From Panagrolaimus kolymaensis (taxonomy: Eukaryota; Nematoda; Chromadorea; Rhabditida; Panagrolaimidae), in the NCBI GenBank assembly GCA_028622995.1, contig JAJQJQ010000071.1, positions 62,001-126,000 on the forward strand: a stretch of 64,000 nucleotides of DNA, in the 5' to 3' direction. Shown here piece after piece: positions 24,228 to 36,416 of this stretch (its first letter is position 1; each line of letters opens with the position of its first letter). The notes beneath the pieces are model-generated. The model saw nothing but the letters and a program-made list of their open reading frames with translations. It did no database searches and was not told the origin of the DNA. Position numbers and translations under genes: made by a program.

Positions 24228-25229
24228 TTATTCAGAATCTGACGACAATACAATCACCCGAATTTTGGGGCTTTCATCATCATCGGATGAATCTTCATCT
24301 TCCGAAGATGATTCAATGGTTTTGATAATTTGGGCTGTTCTCAAAGTTGAAGTCGAAGAGGATGGTTGATTATTTGTAGCAGCCAGATTAGATGGAGGTG
24401 GTGGAAGCGATGGAATTGATGAAATATCCAAGGCTTGAATTGTATTTGGTGGAGCAATAGATGGAATAAAATAATTTGCTCTTGGTGCTTGTGCAATTGA
24501 TAGTACTTCAACATGGGCAGGCTGTTGTTGTGATGCCGGTGGAGGTGTATTGGGTTCATCCAAATCTTCTTGTTCAAATGGAATAGGATTTATTGCTGTT
24601 ACAACTGTTCGAATTTTTCTTCGATAAAAATGATCCACTTTTTGCGATACTAAACTGGCCCAATAATAATTTATAAATCCTTCTTTTTTCTCAATAAAAA
24701 GAATCTTCAATATTCTTCTATGTTCTCTAGGAATGGGAAGGATTCCACAAAATATTGAAGCGAGTGGGATAGTTTTATCAAAATCTTCAAAAGCTTCATA
24801 TTCGCCATTATTATTAAATGAGCAAAAAAATTCTTGATCACCAGCAAATGCGACGATCGGAATTTCATCGAGTTTCTTATTTATTTTCATTTGAATTCGA
24901 AGGTTTGTGATTGCTTTGTAAATGCTATGTTCAAATATTTTTATTTCATTATTCCTCCATCGGCTTGATCTTCGTAAATCAGAAATAATTTTCAACATTT
25001 TATCGATATCAGATTTGTTAATAAATTTTTTGGGTAAAACTATATTGGATTTTGGTAAAATTTCTTCAACCAATTTTGGAATAAAAATATTGAAGTCATT
25101 ATTATACCATCGGAAGAATGTTTGCCAGGGATCTGAAAAACCTCAAATTAAAATCATTATTTTATTTTTATTTAAGCTAATTTCATTACTTTCGTCGTTG
25201 TCATCGTAATAATTATTGTTACGAGGCAT
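24228..25229 (-). CDS. Unrecognised protein, AFAGDQ paralogue 1
   Basis: Two exons, 25229-25190 and 25132-24228, give 314 residues. The folded part spans about 14-195. It contains IVAFAGDQ (about 104-113), then EAFEDFDKTIPLASIFCGILPIP and KILFIEKKEGFINYYWASLVSQKVDHFYRRK. After that comes a Pro/Gln-rich linker and an acidic Ser-rich tail (SSSEDEDSSDDDE) ending SSDSE. It aligns by eye with the product of 29636-31527 around AFAGDQ, LPIP and the final YYERK/FYRRK. No known family was recognised. The acidic tail suggests a nuclear or regulatory protein, which is inference only. It begins MPRNNNYYDDND with a GT-AG intron after codon 13. Confidence 0.7.
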
Positions 25230-25585
25230 AGTTAAAATATGAACACAAAAAGTTTAAGGATCAAATTAATTCTAAAAATATTTAAATTATTCATATTTTC
25301 TGATTTTTTTTTGTTTTAAACTTTCTGCAAAAAACGCAAAGTTAAAAAAAGCGAAAAGAAAAAAGATTAAAACGGTGGCTTAAAAAGCGGGGCGAAAAAA
25401 AATTTAGAAGCGTTAAAAAAAATGTGATATAAAATTGTTACAACAAAACAAAAAATCAATATTATTTTTAATCAAAAATGTAATAAGCATTAGAAATAAC
25501 TTTTAGAAGGATTTAGTTTTAAAACTGGAGATGCCATTTATAATAAAACTAAGTATTGGTCCAAAGTGAAATGAATAAAAGGTAG
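25230..25585. other. Upstream region of AFAGDQ paralogue 1
   Basis: AT-rich, with no element or gene that I can support before the hAT-like element begins. Confidence 0.5.
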
Positions 25586-25593
25586 GTAACTAT

Positions 25594-25786
25594 TAGGGTT
25601 GTCGAATTTCCCGGGAAATGGGAAATTGGGGAAATTTCCCGCTACAAACCCTTACAAAGTCTAACAAAATGTTACCAAACTTTGGTAGGACTTTGTAAGA
25701 CTTTGTTAGACTTTGTGAGGCTTTGTAGCGGGAAATTTCCCAGGAAAATTCGGGAAATTCCCGGGAGATTTTTTTTGACAACCCTA
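25594..25786. mobile_element. hAT-like MITE with GGGAAATTTCC-type core
   Basis: The ends TAGGGTTGTC and GACAACCCTA are exact inverted repeats. They are flanked by the 8-bp direct repeat GTAACTAT at 25586-25593 and 25787-25794. The core is palindromic, built from GGGAAATTTCCCG motifs around a centre rich in ACTTTGT. A 193-bp element with no coding potential. Confidence 0.9.
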
Positions 25787-25794
25787 GTAACTAT

Positions 25795-26700
25795 TATTAA
25801 TGGCTGCTGACGCGGAAATCAATTAAGAGCAAACAAATGCAAAAAAGTAGCAACTTGTTTTTGTGAAGAAAAAAAAACGAACGAGAAAACATTTTATTTT
25901 ATTTTGTTGTTGTTGTTAATTAAAAGCGACAATCTTTTGGCTAGCAAAATAAAAAATCATTTTGAAATAAAAAAAAATTTCAAGTCTTGGCTTCTTTGTT
26001 CAATCAATGGCCATAGCCGCTTGGACCACGAAAAAAAATTTTTTTTATGAAGAAAAAAAACCAAAAGAAAGAAAGCTTTCCTTTTTTTTCACGTGTTTCA
26101 TTCAATATGAAAACATCCAAGCGATCGCCAGCAAAATACTGAATAAAAAGCCGACAAAGAAAAAAAGCAAAGTATCATAAATGGCCAAAAAAAGAAAGAA
26201 AAAAAGAGAGATTTACGATGCGGCAAAAAAAAATATATTTCCTTTGTTTATGAAAAAAAAATCCTCAAGTTTGATTGAGACAAAAAAAAGAAAGGGTAAT
26301 AGAGCCAAAGAAGAACAATTTCATAACCTTCTTTGGCAGCCATCTAATTTTTTTTGTGTTTTTTTTTCTACACTATCGAAAAATAATAATAAAGATGGTA
26401 TTTATTTTTTTTGCAAAAATTTATTTATTAAAAAAACCCGTCAACAGCAAAAAAATTATTTTAAATTTTCAAAAATAATTCAGTTCAATATTTTGCCTTT
26501 AAAAACAAAAAAGCTTATGGTAGTAAAAAAAACTTTATTGGATCCAAAAATATTTAAAATGTAAAAAGCAGTAGACAAAAAAATTTCAAAATCAATAATT
26601 GATGAGACAATTTAAAACATAATTTAATGATTAGAAATAAGTAAATCCATTTTAATAAATGTTGCTTAAAGAAGTCATTAATAACCCGCTACAAACAATT
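25795..26700. other. Intergenic AT-rich stretch
   Basis: Poly-A-rich DNA. A 127-codon open frame at 26181-26564 is composed mainly of Lys, Asn and Phe and is not convincing as a gene. Confidence 0.5.
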
Positions 26701-28557
26701 TTAAAAGTAACAAACAAGAATGAAAAAGATTGGTCCAAGAAAAACTGATACAGGTGAATTCTAAAAAGTCATCTTTTGATTTCAAAAAAAGACAATTAAA
26801 GAAATTGTCATTTGACTAACCGATTTGACAAAAGAAGCATAAGAAATTTTACATGTTTTATAATCAGCTTTATCTCCATCGCGAATTTTACAAAGCTCCC
26901 ATCCAGTGAGAACAAAAAAATAATCAGCAATAAGAATTTCATTGGATGGGCATTTGATGCCGACCGGAATATTTTCAGAAGTTTAACTGAAATAATTTTT
27001 TTTAAAAATTTTTTATTCCAAAAAAATTATATTAAGTTAAAAACGAACGAAATATAACGCATAAATTTATTTTTTGAAGGTTGTTGTAGGGCTGCAGTGC
27101 TATAAATCAAACCATTGGTAACTTGAACATTAAAGCGAGTAAAGGAATTATCTGCTGCTGTGAATTCTTTAATAATTTTTCCAGGAATGCCAAACTTTAA
27201 ATTGTATATAATAGAAGAATATGGAATTGAATAAATTTTAGTTATATATTTTCCATGTTCAGCATCAAAAGTAGTTTTATGATAATAAAACTTTAAAAAA
27301 GAATGTTTCAGAAATATTACGAAAAATAAATAAAAGTAAAGTACTAACTTTTTTGGAATAAATGTCCGAAGACCATTGGGTATTTAAGAAATAATTATTT
27401 ACATCAATTCGATAAAGGAAGCTATTGCTCAATAATTTTGTGCTATTCAAAGTTTCACGGCTTAAATCTGGGAGACAACTATTAAATTTATGACGAATAT
27501 TAAATTCTTCTGTTGTTTCAATAATGTAAACATCAGCGGTAAGTTTATTGAAAGTTTGATAATTTTTATAAATAATATAAAGATATTGTGATAAATGATC
27601 ATAAGCAACGCCAACCTAAAAAATAATAATAAGCATAAAAGCGCCATTGTAAGAAAATTTTATAATATATTATTACAATTTGAGAAACAAGCACGTTTTT
27701 TGCGTTGTTATCAGTGTTGTCACGCCGCCGCCGCCGGCGGCGAGGCGTCGCTGATATCTGCGCCGCCGCCGGCGGCGGCGGCGGCAATTATTTTGGCTTG
27801 GCGGCGGCGCCGCCGCCGACGGCGATACAAAAAATTAAGTTTTATAAATAACCAAAGGGATAACCAAGGCAATCTTTTTTTCAGAAATTTCTAAATTCAA
27901 CATGATTTCTTGTTTGGTATATTTATTTGTCTATATTTGAGCATTCCAGAGAGATATGAGGACTAAGCAATAACGTTCTAATTTTTTTCCAATTTATAAA
28001 ATCCAAAGGGTCCTCCCTTTGGTAAAGTTTGTACTACAATTAACGCCGCCGGCGGCGGCGGCGGCGATGAATTAAAAATATGACAACACTGGTTGTTATT
28101 ATTAAACAAAGAAAAATCATTGTCGTCGTCATTCATCATTTTCAATGATGATATTGTGGCATATGATAATGAAGATGGATAATCGATATTAGTTACTCGA
28201 TAAGCGAGACTTTTATGGACATGACTATCAAATATAGTTAAAATTCGTGGAAATTCTTTTGAATCAACTTCCGAAGGAACATATAAAACGGAAAAATGTT
28301 TATTGCATAAAAAATTAAACCTTAAAGAAATTATGACTTTTTTCTTTTAAACTATTCTTAAAAATTTACCGTTGACTATCATCATCGCTCATAGGATAAA
28401 TACAGTAATTATCAGGATTATTAATTTCGCAGGAAATAGTGCAATTTCTAATTCCAACAATTGCATAATCATCAGTTCCAAGTAAATTTGAAAAATGGAA
28501 GGCAACGCAACGAAAAATCGTAAAAGCTACAAACATTAATGACAAAAGTTTAACCAT
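26701..28557 (-). CDS. Secreted/membrane-anchored protein of unknown family, coding exon split by a transposon
   Basis: Exon 1 (28557-28370) starts MVKLLSLMFVAFTIFRCVAF, a signal peptide. Exon 2 (28320-27677) reads FNFLCNKHFSVLYVPSEVD onward until a hAT-like element at 27712-28091 interrupts it. It continues as AKNVLVSQI into exon 3 (27615-27349) and exon 4 (from 27290). A later exon near 26815-26970 carries ENIPVGIKCPSNEILIADYF, and the final exon (26760-26701) ends in a hydrophobic FFILVCYF tail. The mature protein would be extracellular, held by the tail. Two problems suggest loss of function: the insertion, and a TAA in the natural frame just after the acceptor of the late exon. It may be an allele-specific or recent pseudogene. 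Confidence 0.65.
27712..28091. mobile_element. hAT-like MITE with GCC-triplet core inserted in a coding exon
   Basis: The ends CAGTGTTGTC and GACAACACTG are inverted repeats. The exact 8-bp duplication GTTGTTAT lies at 27704-27711 and 28092-28099. Each arm is packed with GCCGCC/GGCGGC triplets; the middle is ordinary AT-rich DNA. Removing the element plus one duplication rejoins the host exon in frame (NNNN then AKNVL). Confidence 0.93.
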
Positions 28558-29635
28558 TTTTTGTTTTGTTATAAAAATAAATCTTCAAATATCTAAGAAA
28601 AAATTATTTAAAATTATGAAAATTATTAGATAAAAAATAAATAGTATGGTGACGTATAAAATGTCAAAAAATTTAGGCTCTCATATTTTTTATTGAAAAA
28701 AGACGCGATCAAAAATAGCAAGTACATAGCTAAAAAAAAGAAGAAAAATGAAAAGGGCAGCAGATGAGATGAAAAAAGTGTGTAAATATGAATAAAAATA
28801 TGTTAAAGAAAGTTATCTGCTTTAATTTATACAAAGCAACAAATAAGCATTGTTCAAAGGCAACAACTCGCCTCGTAGCAGTTTTCTTCCAAATAAAAAA
28901 GCGCGATTTTATTAAAATCAGAAAGGTTAGATAGTGCCCAGCATGATTTGGTATAAACAAAGACTGCTGATGAATGGATGGGTTGTTGAATCATCTTTCA
29001 AAATGGGAAGGAAAAAATTAAAAAGTTTGGAAAAGCACCCTTTTGAAGAAAAAAAATATCAAACATGAAACATGGATATAAAAATTTGTTTTTTTTCAGC
29101 AAAGGCAAAAAAGAAGACGTGAGAGAGAGAGAGAAATGACAAGAGAGTTGGCAGCAAAATATGTAGTACAATAAAATAAAAATATTTCACAGCTTTTTTT
29201 TTCATTTACTTTTTAAATCATTCTAAAAATGAATCAGCTGAAATTTTTTGTTTTCAGCATCAAGCCCAAGATAAGTTTCTTTTACTCATTAATACTGCTT
29301 TCAAAAAAAAAATCAAATCAAAAATGTTTTTTGATAAATAAAAAAATTGATTGTTATTGTTAAATATGAATAAGAATTTGTGATGAGAAAAAAAAGCATA
29401 TTTAAATGTTTTAATATTTTCGATAAAAATTTTTTATTTCAAAAAAATGGTTTAAACAATAGTAAGCAAAGAAATTATTAAACATTGAGGTATTTAAAAA
29501 GAAAGCAAGATTTAGCAACAAAAAAAGAAAAATATATACTTATTACCATAATTTTTTGTATGAAGTTTTAAAATCAATTAATTAATAGCAATAGGATCAC
29601 GTTTTTGCAGATTCAGTTGATTATTTTAATCGTTT
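28558..29635. other. Intergenic stretch
   Basis: AT-rich, between the start of the secreted-protein gene and the end of AFAGDQ paralogue 2. Nothing recognised beyond a short GA-rich tract near 29120. Confidence 0.5.
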
Positions 29636-31527
29636 TTAGAATTCATCTTCAAAATACGACACCATATTAATAATACTCCCTTCAAGGATTTCCTGCTTCG
29701 AAATTTTTTTAGGTGGAGATAATAAACGTGGATTAACAACAACAGCATCAGCAGAGTGGGGTTGTGCTTGCGAATGAGAAAATGATGGGGCTTTAGCATT
29801 GCGAGAATTAGAATTTTCATCACATGAGCAATTAAGTGAAACATTAAGGTTAACCGCGATATTAGATGTTGGTGATGATCCACTTGAAAGAAAAGAAAAA
29901 TTTTCTCTACTTCGATGATTATTGATTTGGGAAAAATTTCCAGCTTGATTAACACGATGATGGGTTTCATTTGAATACCTTGAAAACCGATGATAACTTG
30001 GATGAGCTTGACTTGAATTTACCCGAATAGCGCATCGGTACATTGGCGGAAGATTTCTTCGATGGAAGCTTTCTTTCATAATAATCTTCAATTTTAGACA
30101 TTTTCCATCCAGCATATTTGTACATTAAACTTCCATTCCTTTTTTGAACAAACAAAATTTTTTCATGAAGTTTAAATTTGTGTGGGATTGGAAGATATTT
30201 GCAGTAGCTGGATGCCAAAAACTCCATCTTTTCATCATAAGCTTCGAATCGATTTGATCGGAATTTAACATAAAATTTTTGGTCGCCCGCAAAAGCAATA
30301 AAATCACAAAATTTCAAATCTTCATGAAGTTTAAGAGCTGTGCGAGCTTTGGTCATGGCAGAATATATTTGTTTTTTAAGAATTTTATTATCCATTTTTG
30401 GCTTTCCATATGATTCACATAAATTTTGAATAACTTTCAGCATTTCTCCTACATCACTATTTTCATCTTCCTTAATGCAAGCCATAAGCAAGGCTAATCT
30501 CATTTTTGAATAAAATTCTTCAACAATTTTTGGAATATAGTCAAATACATCCTTGCCACATTCTTTGAAAATATTTTTACAACGTTCATATGAAACTTTC
30601 CATCCATCTGCAATCATTAATGGGATGGAATCATTGAGATCTTTCTTCATGTTTTTAAAGATTTCTTCACACCTCTTATAAGAACAACGAGAATAATGAA
30701 CTAAAAGGATGAAAAATATAATATTAGTTTATAAAATTTCGATAAAGCGAAAAATATGTACCTTTATCGGGGCGCGATGAATTCAAATTATCATGATGAG
30801 GTTTGCGATCAGGTTTTTGGTCACGAAATTTCTAAACATTTTTATATTATTAAAAAAAAGTCATATCATTTTAAATTGAGAATAAAGACCCAAGTACTTA
30901 TAATTAAGGGAGAACAGGATTATTATCTAAGACAAAAATAAAATACTTATGCTTAACAAAATGCTAAAAAAAACCCAAAACGATTGTAATTGCAATTACC
31001 AGCGCTGGCGGTTTTCGGTTTTTCGGTTCGGTTTTCGGTGAACCGAACCGAACCGAAAATCGAAAACCGAAGTATCCCGGTTTTCGGTTCAAACCGATAA
31101 ACCGAAAACCGAGAAACTTCGGTTTCGGTTCGGTGCACCGATTCGAACCGAAAAAACCGAATTCGTTTTTCATAGAAAAATATATCTAGTTGTTATCCAA
31201 AGTGTTAGCAAACATGCTAATAATGCATAAAAAGGCATTATTTAAGCAATACCTAATATTTTATCCCAAAAAATAACGATTTTGAATTTTAAACCGAACC
31301 GAAAACCGAAAAATTTTATAAACCGAAAATCGAGGATTTCGGTTTTCGATTTAAACCGAAAAACCGAAAACCGATAAGCTTCGGTTTCGGTTCGGTTAAC
31401 CGAAACCGAAAACCGAAGGATTTCGGTAAACCGCCAGCGCTGGCAATTACAATCAAACTATATTGATGGAAAATTTTTGACTCTAATTTAAACACAAATA
31501 ACAAACCTGGTTATTAATTCGAGACAT
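29636..31527 (-). CDS. Unrecognised protein, AFAGDQ paralogue 2
   Basis: Exons 31527-31507, 30831-30762, 30700-29998 and 29882-29636 give 346 residues in one frame. Residues 36-46 and 67-77 repeat a motif (SYKRCEEIFKN / SYERCKNIFKE). FIAFAGDQ lies at about 164-171, followed by EAYDEKMEFLASSYCKYLPIP and LFVQKRNGSLMYKYAGWKMS, paralleling the gene at 24228-25229. The C-terminal exon is Ser/Asn-rich and ends YFEDEF. The exon 3 donor (AA|GTTATC) was chosen because it alone joins the natural frame of exon 4; a stronger-looking CAAG|GTATTC gives a stop. Intron 1 contains a hAT-like element. Function unknown. Confidence 0.65.
31000..31442. mobile_element. hAT-like MITE with CCGAAA/TTTCGG core
   Basis: The ends begin CAGCGCTGGCGGTTT and close with the inverted form. 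They are flanked by the 8-bp duplication GCAATTAC at 30992-30999 and 31443-31450. Both arms consist of many TTTTCGG and AACCGAAA repeats. It lies in intron 1 of AFAGDQ paralogue 2. Confidence 0.92.
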
Positions 31528-32266
31528 GATGAAATGGCTTTGAAAATTTGTTTTACAATTTGTGAAAAAATAAACTTTTTAAAAAAGCCAAGAGAAAGCA
31601 AAGCGTCTTGTTTTTCTAAAAAAGATTCATATGGTATAATTTCAAACGAATGAAAAAAACGAACAAAATGGATAAAAAAATTTTCTGAGAATAAAAATAA
31701 ATGTGAATAACAAAATCACGGCATTTCTTTTTTAGTTATTAGTTTTAAAAAAATCAATTATTTTTGGAAGTGGAAAGAATACTGTAACGATAGAGAATGC
31801 AACTCCGTTTTTTTTTTTGCTTTAAAGAAAAAAATGTTTAAATTAAATTAAAAATGATGAGATATCTTTGAAAATCTGACGAAATAGATAAAAGAGTTAC
31901 GAAAAAAAAGTTTGAAGGCAAGGTGGAGATTTCAAAAATTACAAAAAAGAAAATACTGAAAAGGCAATAAAAATCTTTAAATAAAAGTAAAAAAAGAAAA
32001 AAGCCGTCATGTAAATTCAAAATTATTCGGAGAAGGAAGAAATTATAGTATAAAAGGATGGAGAAAATTTTTTTACCAAAAGAAAAGGCTAACACAAAAG
32101 TAGCCTTCTTATAAAAAATTAAAAAGTCAAAAAAATTTAAATATAATCTTTTCCCATGAATAAATTTTTTGTGTGAAATAATTCATGAACAAATTTTACA
32201 TGAAAATATTTTTCGTGCAAATTATTTTCATGTAAAAATTTACATTTGGCTTTTTGCAAATAATTT

Positions 32267-32344
32267 GTCGGATAAATTTTTTTATCGGATAAATTTTTTT
32301 GTCGGATAAATTTTTTTGTCGGATAAATTTTTTTGTCGGATAAA
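32267..32344 (+). repeat. 17-bp tandem repeat
   Basis: About five copies of GTCGGATAAATTTTTTT, differing only by single-base changes. Imperfect inverted motifs (TTTTCATGT / ACATGAAAA) lie just upstream at 32196-32240. Confidence 0.9.
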
Positions 32345-33119
32345 GGTTTATAAATAAAAGAGCAATGTTATCGGAAAATGAAACTTTCGATATGGATAGC
32401 AAAAACTAATGGCAAAAGAAGTATTATGAAAATGGGAGAGAGAGATAGATCACTCAACAACCGCTCTCAACTCAATCATAAAACATAGAATGGCAATATT
32501 TGAGTTTGGCATACCTTTTTATACATATTTTTTGGCGGGAAAATTTACATCTCTGTTTTGTGTCAAAAGTATTTGCGCGTTGAACAGAAAAAGGGGCGGG
32601 TTTATTATCGAATAGGAAGGTTGATAACAAAAAATCACAGATAAAATTAATATTTCCAATATCCAGGAACTTCTTCCCATTGAAAAGCGATGAAAAAAAA
32701 AGTAATGAAATAACCCGTAATTACATAGGGACCGACAGTGCTGGCGATTTTCATTTTTTTTATCTACTTAGTGTAGATAATTCATTTTTTTTTATTTTTT
32801 TTATTTTTTTTAAATTGTCCATTATTTTGGTTCAATCTTTGGTTCCATTTGGTTTCTCCAATTGAAAACTTAAATAAAAATAATAAAATATAAAGCAAGA
32901 AAATTTATAATAACTCAAAGATAATGAAAATGAAGCATGAGAACACACACAATCACTCCAGTTTTTTATTTTCTGATTGTTTATTCTGTAAACACCATTA
33001 ACTGTTTCACATTAAAAAAGTGCCTTCGTTTTATTTCCTCTTTTTTTTATATTTTAAAAATGCCTTTTTGGTTTCTGAATTTTTATTTTAATTGCTTCTT
33101 TAAGATATGAATTTTTCAA

Positions 33120-33242
33120 ATTATGCTGAATTGTATATGTAAATGGAATCCACATCAAAAGGATATAAATAAAAATTCAAATGAATGTGATAAAGAAAAT
33201 TGTTCTCCAGGTGATCCAAAGTATAAGAATTGCACAATTTTC
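33120..33242 (+). pseudogene. Orphan cysteine-rich coding-like fragment
   Basis: The frame reads CICKWNPHQKD, then NECDKENCSPGD and KYKNCT. Its composition is unlike the homopolymer frames nearby, with five cysteines spaced as in a small extracellular domain. There is no convincing upstream or downstream exon. It may be a relic exon. Confidence 0.25.
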
Positions 33243-36200
33243 CTTATTTTTTCTTTAACCACGATCAAAAAAAGAAGGCATACTACTCATAATTTTGTTC
33301 TGGCGGCTTTTTATTTTTCAAGAGGAATAAAGTCATAAGAAGTTTTGCTAGATGATATACGTCATGCCATCCCTTTGATATAACAGCGGGCCAATGAATA
33401 AAAACTATTAAAGATTTATTAGATTAATAAATCGGGGCTAATAGAGAATAACCAAAAAATAAAACAGATATTTTCTTTGAGCAGATGCGCCGCGCTTCAA
33501 CCAACAAGGATTGAATTTACAAGCATTGTAACAAAAAATCCTCAAAGAGCATTATTTTTTTAGACCAGCAACACAAGATTTCCGTTTCAAAGCATAAATG
33601 TAAATGAAGACGACAAGAATGAAGTTCGCATATGTATTCCATGTAAATGTAACGGTGATGAATGGTTGTTGTCGATTTGGAGACGCTTTAAATCATCTTT
33701 GTAAGGTTCTTAAAAAAGAAGAGTGAGTCCAAAAAGCTTGAAGGCAAGAAATGATCGAGCATTTATAAACGTGCTTCGGGAATAAATAATGAACACACAT
33801 ACATATAATCAAAAATAAATTTTTATTTTGCTTCCAAAAAAAGTATTTCATCAAAAAGAATAAATAATATTTCTTGGAAACTTAATAATATTTTTTTTGG
33901 TTTCTTAAATAATAATAAAAAAAAAAGAAACAAGTTTGTAGTATTCTGAAGAGGACATAAATTAGCTTACTTTATCCATAAATAAAAAATAAATAAATAA
34001 AAGTTCATTGACAAAAAGTTTTTTTGATTGAAAAACATTAATTTTTCTTTTGAATAAGTGCGAAGTAGCAAGCGTCGTCGTCATCAAAGACTCACATCTT
34101 CGTTCTTCTTCTTCCTTCTTACACTATTAATAAGTTTATTTATTTATTTATTCAGCTAAAAGAAAACACATCTTTTTATATTCTTTTTTTTATATTTTCC
34201 ATGTTACATAAAATAATTTCCAACAAATTGTTGCAATTTTAAATTTTCATTTTATTTTTAATGTTGCGGTTTTTTTGTTCCAATTTTTTTTAAATAAAAG
34301 TTTTGCTTCTTTTTTTATAATTTATTTTTGTTGAGTAAATGCTCTAGCTACAAGGGCTAAGTTTGAAATTAATTTCAAGGCGTAATAATAGTTAATTAAA
34401 CAAAGGCAATTAATTTCCTGCATTAGCGTATATTTTGTTTGCTCGTTGAATATTTAGACTTATTTATTTTTCTAATAATAGATTTTTTGAAAATTTATTT
34501 AACCGTAAAATTATTTTTTTTGTTGCTAAAACTTTTGTTAACTGTGAAGCATGAATTATTCGTAAATAAGTGTGATGGCAAAAGAAATTTTTCTTGATTA
34601 TTATTATTAATAATGGCCGCCAAAGAAGGACTCTTGTTTAAAAAAAGTTTATCTTACATTTTTTAAATTTGACTCTTTTGTATCTGATTTTTTCCTTTTT
34701 TTTTTTGCAAATATTTTACTTATTTGCGATTTTATTTTTTTGCATTTCTAGGATCTTTCATTATTAAGCTTTAATGTTTTCTCATTTTTCCCAATCACGT
34801 TTTTTTGTTTTTAATAATCCAACCTTTTATTTTATAATTCTTTGCTATCTATGTAAGAATCCCTTGAGATTCATCTCAAAACACAGAAAGAAAAATATTT
34901 ATCCAAATTTAGCAAATTAATGAGGATCCAACCAATTTTTAAAGTTAAGATACGAAATTCTCTTGGGTTTTATTATATTAAAAAATATCATCAAAAAAAT
35001 AAAACATGCGACTAAAAAAGATACTTTTAAAACAAAACATAACTTATATACTTTTGAAAAGAGGCGGGTACGGTAAACTACGTTTTTGTTTTCATAGGCA
35101 AAATGCAAATATGAGGATGTGCCAATGGGATTTGAACATGCGATGTTTTTTATTTTACTATTTTTTTATTTGATAAATGCAAAGATATACGCCAAAAGGG
35201 AGTTGAAAATACATAATTACAAAAATTGCTTTTGAGATAAAGTTGCTTTTTTAATTTTTTCTGCCAATTTTTTTAGTTTTTCTAAAAAATATTTAGCCAA
35301 TTATTTTTTATAATTTATTAAAAATTTGGTTGAAAATAAGAGATAGCTCAAAGAAAACGAAAATTTAAAAAATTCTTTTTTGGATTTGTTTTAAATCTTT
35401 CGTTTTGAATTACTGTAATTCGTGTCCTTCTAACTTCCATGCAACTTTTTTTTTTCAATTCAAAGGGGAAAACCAATAAATGTTTTTTTTGTTGTATCCT
35501 CCTTCTTTTCTTGCTTTATGTAAGTAACCCAAAATATAAAATTATTAGACCAATTGCGCACAAATAAAAACTTCCAAGTTCGTAAAGAGTAAAAATAATA
35601 CTAAAGTTTTTGAATTGTTTTTACCAAAGAAAAAAAAAATATTATTGCGTGACGGTTAAAAAACAAACAAAAAATCGTATCAAAATTTTTTAAATTTTCA
35701 CGTAAAAGCAAAAAATTAATAATAATAAATTTTTCTCACATCAACTTTTTTTATTTTCAATGTTCATTGAATTCGGAAATTATTGTTGTTGAATAATTTT
35801 TTTCAAAAAACAATAGCGAGTTTGTGGTAAAGAAAATAAAAGAATGGCTATAAAAAGCTCAGGAAATAAAACCTTTTTCCTATTTTAGTTTTTTTTAAAA
35901 TACTATATTGTTTTTTGGTAAATTAAATTTAAGGTTAAATGACGACTTTTTTTTTATAGAAAAAAGGATTTCACTGGGCAAAGCAATTTAGAAAAATAGT
36001 TTAGATAAAAAATTTATATGTAACTTCTTTGATTTCAATTTTCTTAAATATTACAGTACACTTTTTACTTTTGGACAGTTTCATAAAATAAAAATCTGTC
36101 AACAAAATGGAGTTGCAAGAAGTTATACGACTTTTTTTCTTTAACCAAATTTTAAAATTGAGAGAAGATTCACTTTTGAATCTTTCGTTGTTTTATATAA

Positions 36201-36416
36201 AGTTTTCTAAAATCTCTTCAAATTCAAAGGCAAAATGCAAGTTTCAATTTTAGAAGTAAGAAATTATTTCTTTCTTTGAAACAAAACTTTTGCTTTCAAA
36301 TCGTTGTTTGCATTTTTTAATAAAAAAAAATATTCCGCGTGGGCGCTTAACATTTTAGATTTGCTTCTTAAAATTATTTTTACAAATACTTCAGTGTCTG
36401 ATTTCAATATTCAATA

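Larger units (their letters stand above)
31528..36416. other. Long AT-rich intergenic stretch
   Basis: About 4.9 kb. It contains a short tandem repeat at 32267-32344 and a possible orphan coding fragment near 33120-33240. The remainder is homopolymer-rich, with no RNA gene or convincing exon. Confidence 0.55.

Noticed and set aside
26181..26564. 127-codon open frame
   Set aside because: Composition is almost only Lys, Asn, Phe and Leu from poly-A/T, with no homology-like blocks.
27712..28091. GC-rich triplets as a coding poly-Ala/Pro tract
   Set aside because: Bounded by exact 8-bp duplications and inverted ends; it is a transposon insertion and interrupts the frame.
32196..32344. CRISPR-like array
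   Set aside because: Units are directly contiguous without spacers, and the genome is eukaryotic.
35110..35150. B-box-like GTTCAAATCC on the minus strand
   Set aside because: No A-box, no pairing stems and no cloverleaf could be drawn; likely chance.
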